The position numbers and the translations under genes were made by a program. A stretch of DNA of 39,654 bases, from the NCBI GenBank assembly GCA_023256355.1, contig JAGDXJ010000002.1, forward strand, positions 1 to 39,654, in the 5' to 3' direction. Under the pieces are notes generated by a model. It did no database searches. It had not been told where the DNA came from and saw only the letters and a list, made by a program, of their open reading frames with translations. Positions 18,356 through 27,908 of this stretch are shown here, piece after piece (the stretch's first letter is position 1; every line of letters begins with the position of its first letter). This DNA is from Nitrososphaerales archaeon. GTDB lineage: Archaea; Thermoproteota; Nitrososphaeria; Conexivisphaerales; UBA164.

Positions 18356-19890
18356 CCGAGAGATTTCCTTAGCTTGGCCATTTCTGTTATGTTTTTTACG
18401 ATTTCTTCTCTGTTATTTTCAAGCAGAGCGGCAAGAGTTAACGTTGAGAGCAGCCTGTGTTTTAAAACGTCGTATTTTTCGCTTGCTTTCTTCATTCCAA
18501 AGTTTGATTCGATAAAGCTGATGTCGCTTTTAATCTGCTGAACTATCTTCTCGTTTACAATCATTTTATCCTTGAGTATTTTTAAATTTTCGTCAGAAAA
18601 ATAATCTATTGAAGCCTTAAGATCTATATCCAGGAACCTGTAGGTTGAAATTAGCATGTTCCATTCTTCTTCGTTTAACTTATCAAGGGCAGAAGCGCCA
18701 AAAATTTCTGGTGGAAGCCCCAGGCTGTACAGAGAGCTTACAAAAGTTATAGCCCTCGGCAAAGTTACTTTTCCGGCATTTCTTGAATATCCAAAAAGCC
18801 CTATGTGCAGCTTTCTGGCCCTTCTTCTTGGTACAAAGCCTGCGATCTCGTTTATCAGAGGTGCCAGGCCTTCTATAACTGTTTGATATACAGGAGTGTA
18901 CATATCGATTATTTTCTTAAGCGTATTGAGCTCGTCCGCGCTAAAGCTCTCTTTTTCGTAAGGCTTACTTATGTTAAGAAATCTTATTGCGCTTCTGGTT
19001 TCTTCTTCTTTATAGTCATACCTGAAAGCAGATTGTACGGTAAAAGTCCACACCCCCCTGTATTCATTAAAAACGTTTTCAACGTTTAAGGGATTTAAAT
19101 GACCTCTGAACGGAAGGCTTCCTACACCAATTATAGGATATATGGGTATATGATGAAGCTCTTCAACATTCTTCAGTTCGCTAAGCGCGTGCTTTGCCAG
19201 CAGAACCGCAGATACGATGCCATAATTCATGGCTGGATCAGACCTTGCAATAAAGACCCTGAGGTATGAAACCTTGATCGAATTAACGTACCTTTCGATA
19301 ATACTTTTTATGTTAAGAAGCGAATCCTTATCTTCAACCAGAGGAATGATCTCTAGCCACTTAGGTTTTGTCTCTCCTATCAAATCTCTGACGTTAAGGT
19401 TTTCCGTTAGCTGCATGTTTTCTTTGTTTACGACCGCCTTTTCATAGTACCTCGCTAAGGCAATAAGCTGTTCTGAGTGCGTGGTAAAGGGTAAGATGGC
19501 TTCAAAAACAGGAACAGTCACAGCTTCGCCGTAAAATTTTTCACCTACATCGTGGTTTATCGGTATGCTTTCTAAAGTTTCAGCGAAAACCTTTCTATCA
19601 ACCCCCTCGATGAACGGGTTTGGTACCCTGTATGTTAAAAATATATGCTTTCCCAGAACGTTATCCTTAAAGTATTCTGGATACATGGTAAAAAGCTTAC
19701 GCACTACGTGAGTGTCAACGTCTTTTCCTTCTGCATCCCACATTACTTCTTCTACGCCATAAAAAGAGTAAGCTAGATAAGCCTCATAAACCTCATCGTC
19801 TCCCTCTATAGAACCTTTCCCTTTTACCCAGTCCGGGACGTTCGCGTTGTCCGGATGCTGGGTAGCCATTGTCCTCGGGATCTTTCTCAT
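18352..19890 (-). CDS. ppcA: Archaeal-type phosphoenolpyruvate carboxylase
   Basis: RTMATQHPDNANVPDWVKGKGSIEGDDEVYEAY; 512 aa; RKLHIGLFGYSRNAGKVTLPRAITF. Confidence 0.95.
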   Translation of the reverse strand: MRKIPRTMATQHPDNANVPDWVKGKGSIEGDDEVYEAYLAYSFYGVEEVMWDAEGKDVDTHVVRKLFTMYPEYFKDNVLGKHIFLTYRVPNPFIEGVDRKVFAETLESIPINHDVGEKFYGEAVTVPVFEAILPFTTHSEQLIALARYYEKAVVNKENMQLTENLNVRDLIGETKPKWLEIIPLVEDKDSLLNIKSIIERYVNSIKVSYLRVFIARSDPAMNYGIVSAVLLAKHALSELKNVEELHHIPIYPIIGVGSLPFRGHLNPLNVENVFNEYRGVWTFTVQSAFRYDYKEEETRSAIRFLNISKPYEKESFSADELNTLKKIIDMYTPVYQTVIEGLAPLINEIAGFVPRRRARKLHIGLFGYSRNAGKVTLPRAITFVSSLYSLGLPPEIFGASALDKLNEEEWNMLISTYRFLDIDLKASIDYFSDENLKILKDKMIVNEKIVQQIKSDISFIESNFGMKKASEKYDVLKHRLLSTLTLAALLENNREEIVKNITEMAKLRKSLG

Positions 19891-20005
19891 GTTTCCATAA
19901 GATTGTTATGCGTCTATATTTAGCCCTTTCTTTCATCGCTTACTAACATTTAACGCCTGTTCTGTTTTTTTAACTTAACGGGGGTTAATGAGAGCGGAAG
20001 CCCCA

Positions 20006-20578
20006 TTAAACCCATTTATTGAAATGAAAAATTCCTTCTTTGATGACTGACTTTGGTTTTGGAACTGAAGCCGTATGCCCTAATAGTATCATCCACTGGG
20101 GCTCTACATGGTCTGGCAGAATGAACATTTTCTTAAAAATGTCAGGCCTGACAAGAGGAACTGCTCTCCAGTGGGCACCAAGGCCAATACAGTTTGCGGC
20201 TACAAGGATGTTTTCAGCAACCGCTGCAAGGCTCTGAATCCCCATGATCCTTTCGAGTTCGTTTTCTTTCTTCAGCTTTTTTATGTTGAGCAAACCTATT
20301 ATAATAACCTGTGCCGATGAAATTATTTTGCGCGTTCTCTCAGCTTTTTCAATGTCTGCCTTTCCGCTTTTAACGTATTCTTCTTTTAACGTTGAAGCAA
20401 GTCTTTCGATCAGCCGTTTTTCAGTAATTATCAAAAAATCCCATGGCTGCTCGTTATGGGGACTTGGTGCGCTTATTGCGGCCTGCATTATCGCCTTTAT
20501 ATCTTCCTCCTTAACCGGTTTATCAGTAAAATTCCTGATGCTTCTGCGGGTGTAGATACCTTCTAAACAGTCCATCAT
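20006..20578 (-). CDS. Nitroreductase family protein
   Basis: IYTRRSIRNFTDKPVKEEDIKAIMQAAISAPSPHNEQPWDFLII; LGAHWRAVP. Confidence 0.9.
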   Translation of the reverse strand: MMDCLEGIYTRRSIRNFTDKPVKEEDIKAIMQAAISAPSPHNEQPWDFLIITEKRLIERLASTLKEEYVKSGKADIEKAERTRKIISSAQVIIIGLLNIKKLKKENELERIMGIQSLAAVAENILVAANCIGLGAHWRAVPLVRPDIFKKMFILPDHVEPQWMILLGHTASVPKPKSVIKEGIFHFNKWV

Positions 20579-20620
20579 TTTTTTTATAAAGGTTAAATAA
20601 TTAAGTTTTTTAAATAAGTA

Positions 20621-21502
20621 GTGAAATTGAAGCTGGGTTTTGTAGGATTAGGAAAAATGGGACAAGCATTAGCTCTTAGAGCTATACAATCAGGGTATAC
20701 TGTTTACGGCTATAACCGAACTAAATCAAAAGTAGATTCGATAAGAGATAGAGTTGAAATTCTGCCATCCATAAGCGACGTAGTAGAAAAGAGCGATGTA
20801 ATACTCGTAACCGTTACAGATGATGAAGCAGATGAAGATGTTATTCTCGGAAATCACGGCATATCCGATTATATAAGGCCAAATAAAATGATAATAGACT
20901 TCAGTACCATTTCTCCTATAATGTCCAAGTACATAAATGAAAAACTGAAAAGAAAAAACGCATACAGGTTAGAAGTGCCGCTAATAGGAGGACCTGCTAA
21001 AGCTCTCAGGGGTGAACTTATAGCTCTTATAGGAGGAGACAGATCAAAGTATGAAGAAATGTCTGACCTTATAAAGACGTTTGCTATAAGGACAATATAT
21101 GCGGGGAACATAGGAGATGCGCTGTCACTCAAGCTGGCTTTCAATCTTCTCGTTGCAGGGTATGCTGAACTGATAGCTGAGGGATTGGCGTTCGTGCAAA
21201 AGATGAAGGTCGATCCAAGGTTGTTTGTGTATCTTGTAAACGCCAGCGGTTATAAGACAGAGTTCAGCGAAACAAAGGGGCAAAAGATGCTCGTAAGCAA
21301 CTATGAACCGACTTTCTATCTAAAACACATGAAAAAAGACCTTGGATTGATTTCAAAGGTGGCAGATAAATATAACGTTTACCTTCCTGTTCATTCAACT
21401 CTCTGGAGCACGTACACTGCAGCAACCGAATATGGGCTTGCAGAAGAAGATTACAGCGCTATTCTGGAGTATTTACTAAAAATTAATAAATTAAAAGAAT
21501 AA
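20621..21502 (+). CDS. NAD(P)-dependent beta-hydroxyacid dehydrogenase (3-hydroxyisobutyrate dehydrogenase family)
   Basis: GFVGLGKMGQALALRAIQSGYTVYGYNRT; IIDFSTISP; PLIGGPAKALRGELIALIGGD; KLAFNLLVAGYAELIAEGLA; MKKDLGLISKVA. Confidence 0.9.
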   Translation: MKLKLGFVGLGKMGQALALRAIQSGYTVYGYNRTKSKVDSIRDRVEILPSISDVVEKSDVILVTVTDDEADEDVILGNHGISDYIRPNKMIIDFSTISPIMSKYINEKLKRKNAYRLEVPLIGGPAKALRGELIALIGGDRSKYEEMSDLIKTFAIRTIYAGNIGDALSLKLAFNLLVAGYAELIAEGLAFVQKMKVDPRLFVYLVNASGYKTEFSETKGQKMLVSNYEPTFYLKHMKKDLGLISKVADKYNVYLPVHSTLWSTYTAATEYGLAEEDYSAILEYLLKINKLKE

Positions 21503-21513
21503 AACAATCATGA

Positions 21514-21585
21514 GCCGGGGTGCCGGAACGGCCACGGGTGCGGCTGCAGACCGCATTTATGTGGGTTCAAATCCCACCCCCGGCT
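21514..21585 (+). tRNA. tRNA-Cys (GCA)
   Basis: Acceptor GCCGGGG/CCCCGGC+T, anticodon arm TGCGG-CTGCAGA-CCGCA (anticodon GCA), T arm GTGGG-TTCAAAT-CCCAC. Confidence 0.95.
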
Positions 21586-21658
21586 TCCCGGCAACTTGTA
21601 TTTTTACAGTAACAGCCCATAGCTAAAAGATTTATAGCATTTAATCATCGATACTTTA

Positions 21659-22960
21659 TTATAGAACTTCTGCGTTGCTTTCTAGCTTATTTTCAAGCAA
21701 AATTATTGATATGCATCCGAGAACAGAAAGCAGAGAAACAGTAATAGATATATAAGGCCAGGACCGAAGCAAATTTCCTGAAGCGTTAACGAAAACAGGG
21801 ATTCCGAATGATAAAATCAATCCTGTTATAAGCGTCGCTATCTGCAGTGTCCATCCGATTCCTGAATATCTCATGTTAACGGGAAAAACCTTGCTGAGAG
21901 TCACTCCCAGAGCTCCAAACGCTATATAAAGAAAAGCAAACACGCAGACTGCGGCCAAAACTATATAGAGAGTATTTTTTGATTGTAGTATAGGGAAATA
22001 AAAAAAGGAAAATACGGCCAGTCCAGCTCCTCCTGTGACTATCGGGACATAAAGCATGTTAAATCTGTCGTAGAGATAACCTCCAAACAAAACAAAAGGA
22101 AAACCTGCAAATCCGGCAAGTATTGCTGAAAGCATTTCGGTTGAATAAGGGATCCCAAGCGCTTTCATGTAAGAAAGACCCAGAGGGTTAAGGAGAAGGT
22201 TTGCAGCTGCCGTTGGAAAAGCTGATACAAGTATTCCAGCGGCTATGTACCGGGAATACTTTTCCCAGACCTGAAGCGAAGGCGCCTTCAGAACCTTTCC
22301 ACCAAGCTTTAGGGATCTGAAAGCAGGACTTTCAATCATCTTCAGCCTAAGTACTATACCCGCAACAACTACGATACCTCCAAGTATAAAGGGTATCCTC
22401 CATCCATATATTATGAAAGCCTTCCTGCTCATACTTAATTCTGTCAGAAGAAAAACAAGCGGGCCGAGACCGAACCCAACCGGGTTAGCAGCCTGAATAA
22501 AAGATGTCCATAAACCCTTTCTTTTTTCCGCAACTTCATAAATCCATGATATGGCGCCCTGCCATTCACCTCCTATACCAAAGCCTTGCAGAAACCTGAA
22601 CACTAGCAAAAGGACAGGAGCTGCAAGGCCTATAGCTGAATACGGAGGCAGTAATGCTATCGAAAACATGGCAACGCCAACCGTCAAAATAGTGACGATA
22701 AGAGATGATTTTCTGCCGACCCTGTCTCCCAAATGTCCAAATATCAGCGCAGCAAAAGGCCTTGCAAAGTACATAGCTGTATATGAAAGCATAGAAAGCG
22801 CAAACGATACAACAGGGGAAAAAGCCGCAAAGAATACAATCGGCCATATAGTTGAAGCCGCTATTCCTGCTATAACAACATCATACCATTCAATAAAAGT
22901 TCCAAAAAAAGCTGCGTAAACAGCGGTTTTCTGGGATTTGGTTTCAGCTAGGAGCATCAA
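21659..22960 (-). CDS. MFS transporter, metabolite:H+ symporter-like
   Basis: 433 aa; GTFIEWYDVVIAGIAAS, FGHLGDRVGRKSSL, LQGFGIGGEWQGA. Confidence 0.9.
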   Translation of the reverse strand: MMLLAETKSQKTAVYAAFFGTFIEWYDVVIAGIAASTIWPIVFFAAFSPVVSFALSMLSYTAMYFARPFAALIFGHLGDRVGRKSSLIVTILTVGVAMFSIALLPPYSAIGLAAPVLLLVFRFLQGFGIGGEWQGAISWIYEVAEKRKGLWTSFIQAANPVGFGLGPLVFLLTELSMSRKAFIIYGWRIPFILGGIVVVAGIVLRLKMIESPAFRSLKLGGKVLKAPSLQVWEKYSRYIAAGILVSAFPTAAANLLLNPLGLSYMKALGIPYSTEMLSAILAGFAGFPFVLFGGYLYDRFNMLYVPIVTGGAGLAVFSFFYFPILQSKNTLYIVLAAVCVFAFLYIAFGALGVTLSKVFPVNMRYSGIGWTLQIATLITGLILSFGIPVFVNASGNLLRSWPYISITVSLLSVLGCISIILLENKLESNAEVL

Positions 22961-23017
22961 CTGGCTTTGTTTGCTTTTAATTTAAGTTTTTTTATGATGA
23001 GATTTTTTAACCCTTTT

Positions 23018-23878
23018 TTAGATCAATATTGAAATAGCCAAAAATATACTGTACAGAATATATATAATCGAACTTATTTCTACTCCATACAGAAAGCCCT
23101 CTTTTTTAAGTTTGATCAGGCCACGATAGGCGATAGGTAAAGTTAAGAATGTCAGGTTTATTTTAACATTTCCCGTTATTATTGAAACAACGGGTATCCA
23201 GATATAAGAGAATATTACCATTGAATAGAAAAGAAGAGCAGCACGTTCTTTCCCAAGAAGCACAGCCAGCGTTTTCCTTCCAACATCTCTGTCTTTGTCA
23301 ATGTCTCTAGTATTAGCAGCTGTTAGAATAGATGCAACGAGCAAAGAAAGAGGTAAGGATAGAAGATAAACCATCATCACGAGCCTTCCAGCAGAAACAA
23401 GAACTGTAGCAACGATTTCTATAAACCCCATAGTGAGGCCCACTATAACTTCACCAAAGGGTGTCCTTGAAATAGGAACAGGGCCTTCTGAATAAAGAAT
23501 ACCTACAAGAAAAGCTACTATCCCTAGAGTAAGCACTGTAAAACCTCTGCTGATCACTATGGGTATTGCAAGAATTCCCGCTAAAAAGTCAAAGATGACG
23601 GCTATCATAAAAACTTCTCTGGGCGATGCCTCGCCTTTTACTATAAGCCCTGCAAACCCGTGTGATGCATACCTGTCTATACCGTTTACATAATCGCCGT
23701 GTTCATTAAAAACATTTGTCGCGAGCTGCATCAGAAGGGCAACGGCGAACATGTCTGCCCAAAGAATTGGATTAAACGTGTTTAACCTGCTCGCTATAGC
23801 TCCTCCTACCAAAAGCGGTGCTGCAGTGGCGCTAAGGGAAGGTACCCTAATCAAAGATATAAATTGTCTAAGGTTCAA
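23018..23878 (-). CDS. UbiA-family prenyltransferase
   Basis: ATNVFNEHGDYVNGIDRYA and AANTRDIDKDRDVGRKTLAVLLG (two Asp-rich motifs), multiple TM segments. Confidence 0.9.
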   Translation of the reverse strand: MNLRQFISLIRVPSLSATAAPLLVGGAIASRLNTFNPILWADMFAVALLMQLATNVFNEHGDYVNGIDRYASHGFAGLIVKGEASPREVFMIAVIFDFLAGILAIPIVISRGFTVLTLGIVAFLVGILYSEGPVPISRTPFGEVIVGLTMGFIEIVATVLVSAGRLVMMVYLLSLPLSLLVASILTAANTRDIDKDRDVGRKTLAVLLGKERAALLFYSMVIFSYIWIPVVSIITGNVKINLTFLTLPIAYRGLIKLKKEGFLYGVEISSIIYILYSIFLAISILI

Positions 23879-23904
23879 TGCATGAGATAAAATCCTCTTC
23901 CGAT

Positions 23905-24200
23905 TTAAATTATTTGCGCCAGAACAAAGTGAGCCACCTCAACCTCGCAGTTAGGGTTTCTCAATTCATCGCAGCGCTTGCTTCCACGCTAGCTTTTAGA
24001 TTTTGCTTTTGACAGACTTCAGCTTATATGGTCTAACTTCCTGAGATTTTCTCATGAGAAAAGTTTCTTTCCTCTGACCCATTAATTCTTTTCAGGATTA
24101 TACATCAGCCTGTAAAGATTCTGCGCTGAAGGCTTTAAAAAATATTTCTCTATAAGGAGGCTATCTAAAGCTGACAGAAGAGGGCTTTCGCCCCTTAACC
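23905..24200 (-). pseudogene. Second decayed IS605/TnpB-like end remnant (no tnpB ORF)
   Basis: 44-nt segment (23929-23972, minus strand) is alignable without gaps to 5603-5646 (30/44 identities, mostly transitions). A GGGGCGAAAGCCC hairpin near the other side also resembles the one at 5941-5962. Confidence 0.4.
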
Positions 24201-24233
24201 ATATAAAGTTAAAAAAATAAAAACCAAAAAATT

Positions 24234-24680
24234 TTAACTGAGAGCCTTTAATGCCTGGTTTAAAAGATCCTTTACTTTGTTTATCGTTTCCTGCAAACTT
24301 TTTACTTGATCCTCTAAATTTTTAACCTGCTGTGATTGTTCACAGCCAGGCACAGCTACGCTAAACCCTTCACTCTTTAATTTTTCATAGCTTTGCTTTA
24401 TTATCTGCCCGGCCTTGGTTTCCCCCTTTAGGTGTTTTCTTACTGTCGCTTCGGTGACCCCTATTTCGTCCGCTATCTGGCTTGCTGTCATTCCAGCTTT
24501 GTCCCTTGCAAAAGCGGCGGCAGCAACATACAGGGAGTCAACCCAGGTCAAACGTTCATGAGGGTTCCCTATGGCCTGGAGCGTTTCCTGAGAAAAAAAG
24601 GAAATAGTCAAGAGAGCGCTTTCCAGCTTTCTGATATCTTCTTTTCCTAAGGGTTTTAATGGTACAGAATCAGCGCTCAT
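24234..24680 (-). CDS. HTH transcriptional regulator with C-terminal coiled coil
   Basis: 148 aa; KAGMTASQIADEIGVTEATVRKHLKGETKAGQIIKQSYEKLKSEGF then heptad-like QQVKNLEDQVKSLQETINKVKDLLNQ. Confidence 0.7.
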   Translation of the reverse strand: MSADSVPLKPLGKEDIRKLESALLTISFFSQETLQAIGNPHERLTWVDSLYVAAAAFARDKAGMTASQIADEIGVTEATVRKHLKGETKAGQIIKQSYEKLKSEGFSVAVPGCEQSQQVKNLEDQVKSLQETINKVKDLLNQALKALS

Positions 24681-24721
24681 AATATATTTTTATTACCTTA
24701 ATGTTATTAATAAATTTTAAT

Positions 24722-25558
24722 TCAAAACTCTTCCTGAGCCTCGTGTACTCCTTTTTCAGCTTCTTCTACAGCTTTTTTCATTTCCTCCTTTACGTCTGCG
24801 GGCAGCTCATAAATCTTTGCGCCTGCTGGTGATATGTTCAACGATTTATCCCAGAGAACTTTTATACCGTCATCGTTTATTTCCATTGGGTGCCTTACCA
24901 TCGATATTTTTGAATCCCTCATCTTCCAGACTATGATTGATCTGTAAAGTCTTCCTTCAATCTCATCAAGATCGATTCTAACTATTCCATCTACAGCGTG
25001 TTCAACACCAGGACCTCCAAAACCCCTCTCCCCTACAGATATCTGGCTTACAAAGAGCGCTGTGTTCCCCAGCCCCGCAATAATCCTCTTAAGTATCATC
25101 ACCGTGCCCCTTGCAAGGGCTGGTTTTGTAAGATACAGGGTGCTAACAGAATCTATAGCTACTCTTTTTGCCCCTGTGTTCTTTATTGCTGTTCTCAAAA
25201 CATCAACGAGATCCTGCACGCTATCCGGGTCTTTAACCACATAATTTTCTCTCTGTGCTGATGATCCTATACCGGATGTAAACGCATCAACAATCGCAAA
25301 TGCCCCTTCTTTTTCAAATTTTGATATATCCCATGAAAAGTGTGCAAAACTCCTCCTTACTGATACCGGATGTTCTTCAAGCGCAACGAAAACCCCGTGT
25401 TCTCCTTTTAAAAGCCCGTTATACAGAAACTGTTTTGCGAGAATCGATTTGCCTGTTCCAGGACCTCCTGAAACCAGTACTACGTTTCTTTCAGGTATAC
25501 CTCCATAAAGTATTTCGTCAAAGCCCGGTACATAAGTCCTGACCCTGTATATTTTCAT
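24722..25558 (-). CDS. KaiC-like RecA-superfamily ATPase
   Basis: [74 protein letters not shown]. Confidence 0.9.
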   Translation of the reverse strand: MKIYRVRTYVPGFDEILYGGIPERNVVLVSGGPGTGKSILAKQFLYNGLLKGEHGVFVALEEHPVSVRRSFAHFSWDISKFEKEGAFAIVDAFTSGIGSSAQRENYVVKDPDSVQDLVDVLRTAIKNTGAKRVAIDSVSTLYLTKPALARGTVMILKRIIAGLGNTALFVSQISVGERGFGGPGVEHAVDGIVRIDLDEIEGRLYRSIIVWKMRDSKISMVRHPMEINDDGIKVLWDKSLNISPAGAKIYELPADVKEEMKKAVEEAEKGVHEAQEEF

Positions 25559-25632
25559 AACTTTAAAAAGTTATAACTTTTTTATAATCTTTTCCACGCA
25601 GCTAAAATTTTTTAACAGCATTTTATTAAAAA

Positions 25633-26838
25633 TTAAACTTTTATAAAATAAGCGTACTCGTTTGCGAGAAAAGAACCTTCGCCAAGTGACCACAGCCCCA
25701 ACGCTCTTACCTTTTCTCCCACTTTAAAACCTTTTAGTCTGGTTGATAACTCAGCCGTCACAATTATTTTTCCCTCTCCTGAATCATCCCCAATCATCAT
25801 TTCATATTTATCAGATGCCCTCATAACGAGCTCGGACAATACGATAAAATCTAGTGACGTGTATCCTTTTTCAGCTGTAGATATTTTTTGCAGAAGAGGC
25901 TGGTAGTTCAATTTTACGTCATACTTTAAACAATCATCGATGATAAAAACTGGGAACTGAAACCTGGCCTTTTTTACTATTATGGATTCTGAGCCGCTGC
26001 ACGCGCCGTTCAGCTTGGCAGGCCTTACGTTTCCAAATTCATCCAGAAGCAGAACGTTTTCATTTTCTCCAAAAACGGCCATTATGGATGGCGAAATATC
26101 AACAGTGCACGGTTTTAAAAACGATATCTCGTTACCATATTCGCTTTTCCTGACAAAAGCAGGAGCAGCTGTTATCGTCAGACCTTCTTCTATAAAAGCT
26201 TCGCTGTCCCACAGAACGCTCCTGTATTTTAGAGTATTTCTTATAAAAAAGCTTGTGCCGCTGCCTTCTGTTCCGTCTTTTCTTTTGTATGAAACATTTT
26301 TTATTGGTCCTTCGACTATGCCTCTTATTATAAAGTTTTTCGCGTTTGGGCTTCTGGACATTAGCTCTTCCAGCTTTAAAACTTCATTGGTCGCACTTAC
26401 GTTTGACTGTGAGTTTAGATGAATTTCAAGCTGATCGTTGTTGCCCTTTCTAACAAATGCGTTTTTTAAAATTAATTTTGAGCCTACCGGGAAATTTTTG
26501 AAAACATCTTCTTCACCCCAGTAGATACCCCTCATCAAAGCTTCATCATAAAGGTAAAAAACGGTCCTCTTTTCGTATCTTTTATATGATAAAAGGTAGC
26601 CTGTAAGGTTTACGCCTTTCTTCTCTCCTGTTATTTCTGATAGCTTCAGGTATTCATCGAGCTTTATTCCTAGATCGTTCAATATCAGGTAAAGAGCCCC
26701 AAGGTCGGTAAGGTATCCCGCACCTATCTGCTGCTTTTTCTCTTGTATGAGCTCCATCAACCTATCTTTTGTAAGATCCTTTCTTTTTTCTAATACATGG
26801 CCTATTATCTTAGATAGTTTTTCGTTGTCTGTTGTCAT
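25633..26838 (-). CDS. Archaeal RPA-like OB-fold single-stranded DNA-binding protein
   Basis: 401 aa; N-terminal IGHVLEKRKDLTKDRLMELIQEKKQQIGAGYLTDLGALYLILNDLGI typical of archaeal RPA-like proteins. Confidence 0.7.
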   Translation of the reverse strand: MTTDNEKLSKIIGHVLEKRKDLTKDRLMELIQEKKQQIGAGYLTDLGALYLILNDLGIKLDEYLKLSEITGEKKGVNLTGYLLSYKRYEKRTVFYLYDEALMRGIYWGEEDVFKNFPVGSKLILKNAFVRKGNNDQLEIHLNSQSNVSATNEVLKLEELMSRSPNAKNFIIRGIVEGPIKNVSYKRKDGTEGSGTSFFIRNTLKYRSVLWDSEAFIEEGLTITAAPAFVRKSEYGNEISFLKPCTVDISPSIMAVFGENENVLLLDEFGNVRPAKLNGACSGSESIIVKKARFQFPVFIIDDCLKYDVKLNYQPLLQKISTAEKGYTSLDFIVLSELVMRASDKYEMMIGDDSGEGKIIVTAELSTRLKGFKVGEKVRALGLWSLGEGSFLANEYAYFIKV

Positions 26839-27800
26839 TCTTTTTCCTTTATTTCTTGCAGGTACCTCAAAGCATCGAGCGCGGCTTTAGCGCCCATGCC
26901 CGCTGCAGTAACGGCCTGCCTGTAGACAGGATCAGCGATATCGCCTGCCGCAAAAACGCCTTTAACGCTGGTCCCTGTTTCTCCGTAAAGCTTGATGTAT
27001 TTGTTTTCGGTAAGCTCAACCTGTCCTTCAACAAGCATCGTATTGGGCACGTGCCCTATGTCCACAAAAACTCCCTTAACCGGTATGTAACTCACCTCAT
27101 TTGTAATTCTGTTCTTCACCTTGATACCTTCAACTTTACTGTCTCCGACGATCTCCACCACTTCAGTGTTCCATACGAACTTTATGTTCGGAAGCGAGAA
27201 AGCCCTCTTCTGCATTACAGCCTGCGCCCTCAGTTTATCCCTTCTGTGTATAACTGTAACGCTGTTGCATATTTTTGCCAGATATATAGCATCTTCTATC
27301 GCCGTGTCTCCTCCTCCTATAACGGCAACATCCATGTTCTTGAAAAACATACCATCACAGACAGCACAGTAAGAAACCCCTTTGCCTTTGAACTTTCTTT
27401 CCGAAGGTAAACCTAGTTCCCTTGCCGAAGCTCCCATGGCAAGTATCAAAGTTTCAGCAATGTAGGTGTCATCTTCTACTTTGACTTTAAAAGGCCTTTC
27501 TGCCAGGTTTATCTCTGTTGCATCTTTGTCTATTATCTGCGCACCTAATCTTTCAGCTTGCTGTCTCATTCGTTTCATAAGCTCAGGCCCAAGAATAGGT
27601 TCAGGAAATCCAGGAAAGTTTTCGACTTCGCTCGTAAGCATCAACTGACCTCCTGATGAATAACCTCCAACGAGTATTACGTCTGCTCCTCCTCTAACTG
27701 CATAGATTGCTGCGGTCAAGCCTGCAGGACCGCTCCCGATTATTACCATCTCGTGCTTTTCGACCTTTCCGCCTTCAAAGCCAGATAACTTAAAACCCAT
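26835..27800 (-). CDS. trxB: Thioredoxin-disulfide reductase
   Basis: IIGSGPAGLTAAIYAVRGGADVILV; CAVCDG redox motif; GVFAAGDIADPVYRQAVTAAGMGAKAALDA. Confidence 0.95.
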   Translation of the reverse strand: MGFKLSGFEGGKVEKHEMVIIGSGPAGLTAAIYAVRGGADVILVGGYSSGGQLMLTSEVENFPGFPEPILGPELMKRMRQQAERLGAQIIDKDATEINLAERPFKVKVEDDTYIAETLILAMGASARELGLPSERKFKGKGVSYCAVCDGMFFKNMDVAVIGGGDTAIEDAIYLAKICNSVTVIHRRDKLRAQAVMQKRAFSLPNIKFVWNTEVVEIVGDSKVEGIKVKNRITNEVSYIPVKGVFVDIGHVPNTMLVEGQVELTENKYIKLYGETGTSVKGVFAAGDIADPVYRQAVTAAGMGAKAALDALRYLQEIKEKE

Positions 27801-27908
27801 GGTAAAAATAACGTATATTTAAAATAATAAGCGTTATGGAACAATATCTTTATTGCGCGTTCCAAAAAGCTATTAAAAAACAAAATCAAAACCTTAGGGT
27901 GAGAAACA

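Noticed and set aside
22985-23050. Possible C/D-box sRNA (ATGATGA C-box-like sequence)
   Set aside because: No D box or C'/D' pair at suitable distance.
23995-24230. Minus-strand fragment reading WLRGESPLLSALDSLLIEKYFLKPSAQNLYRLMYNPEKN-stop
   Set aside because: Protein-like, but has no clear start codon and coincides with the proposed IS remnant hairpin. It may be a degraded gene end; not enough to call.
26832-27410. 192-aa plus-strand ORF
   Set aside because: Fully antisense to a clear trxB gene; a shadow ORF.
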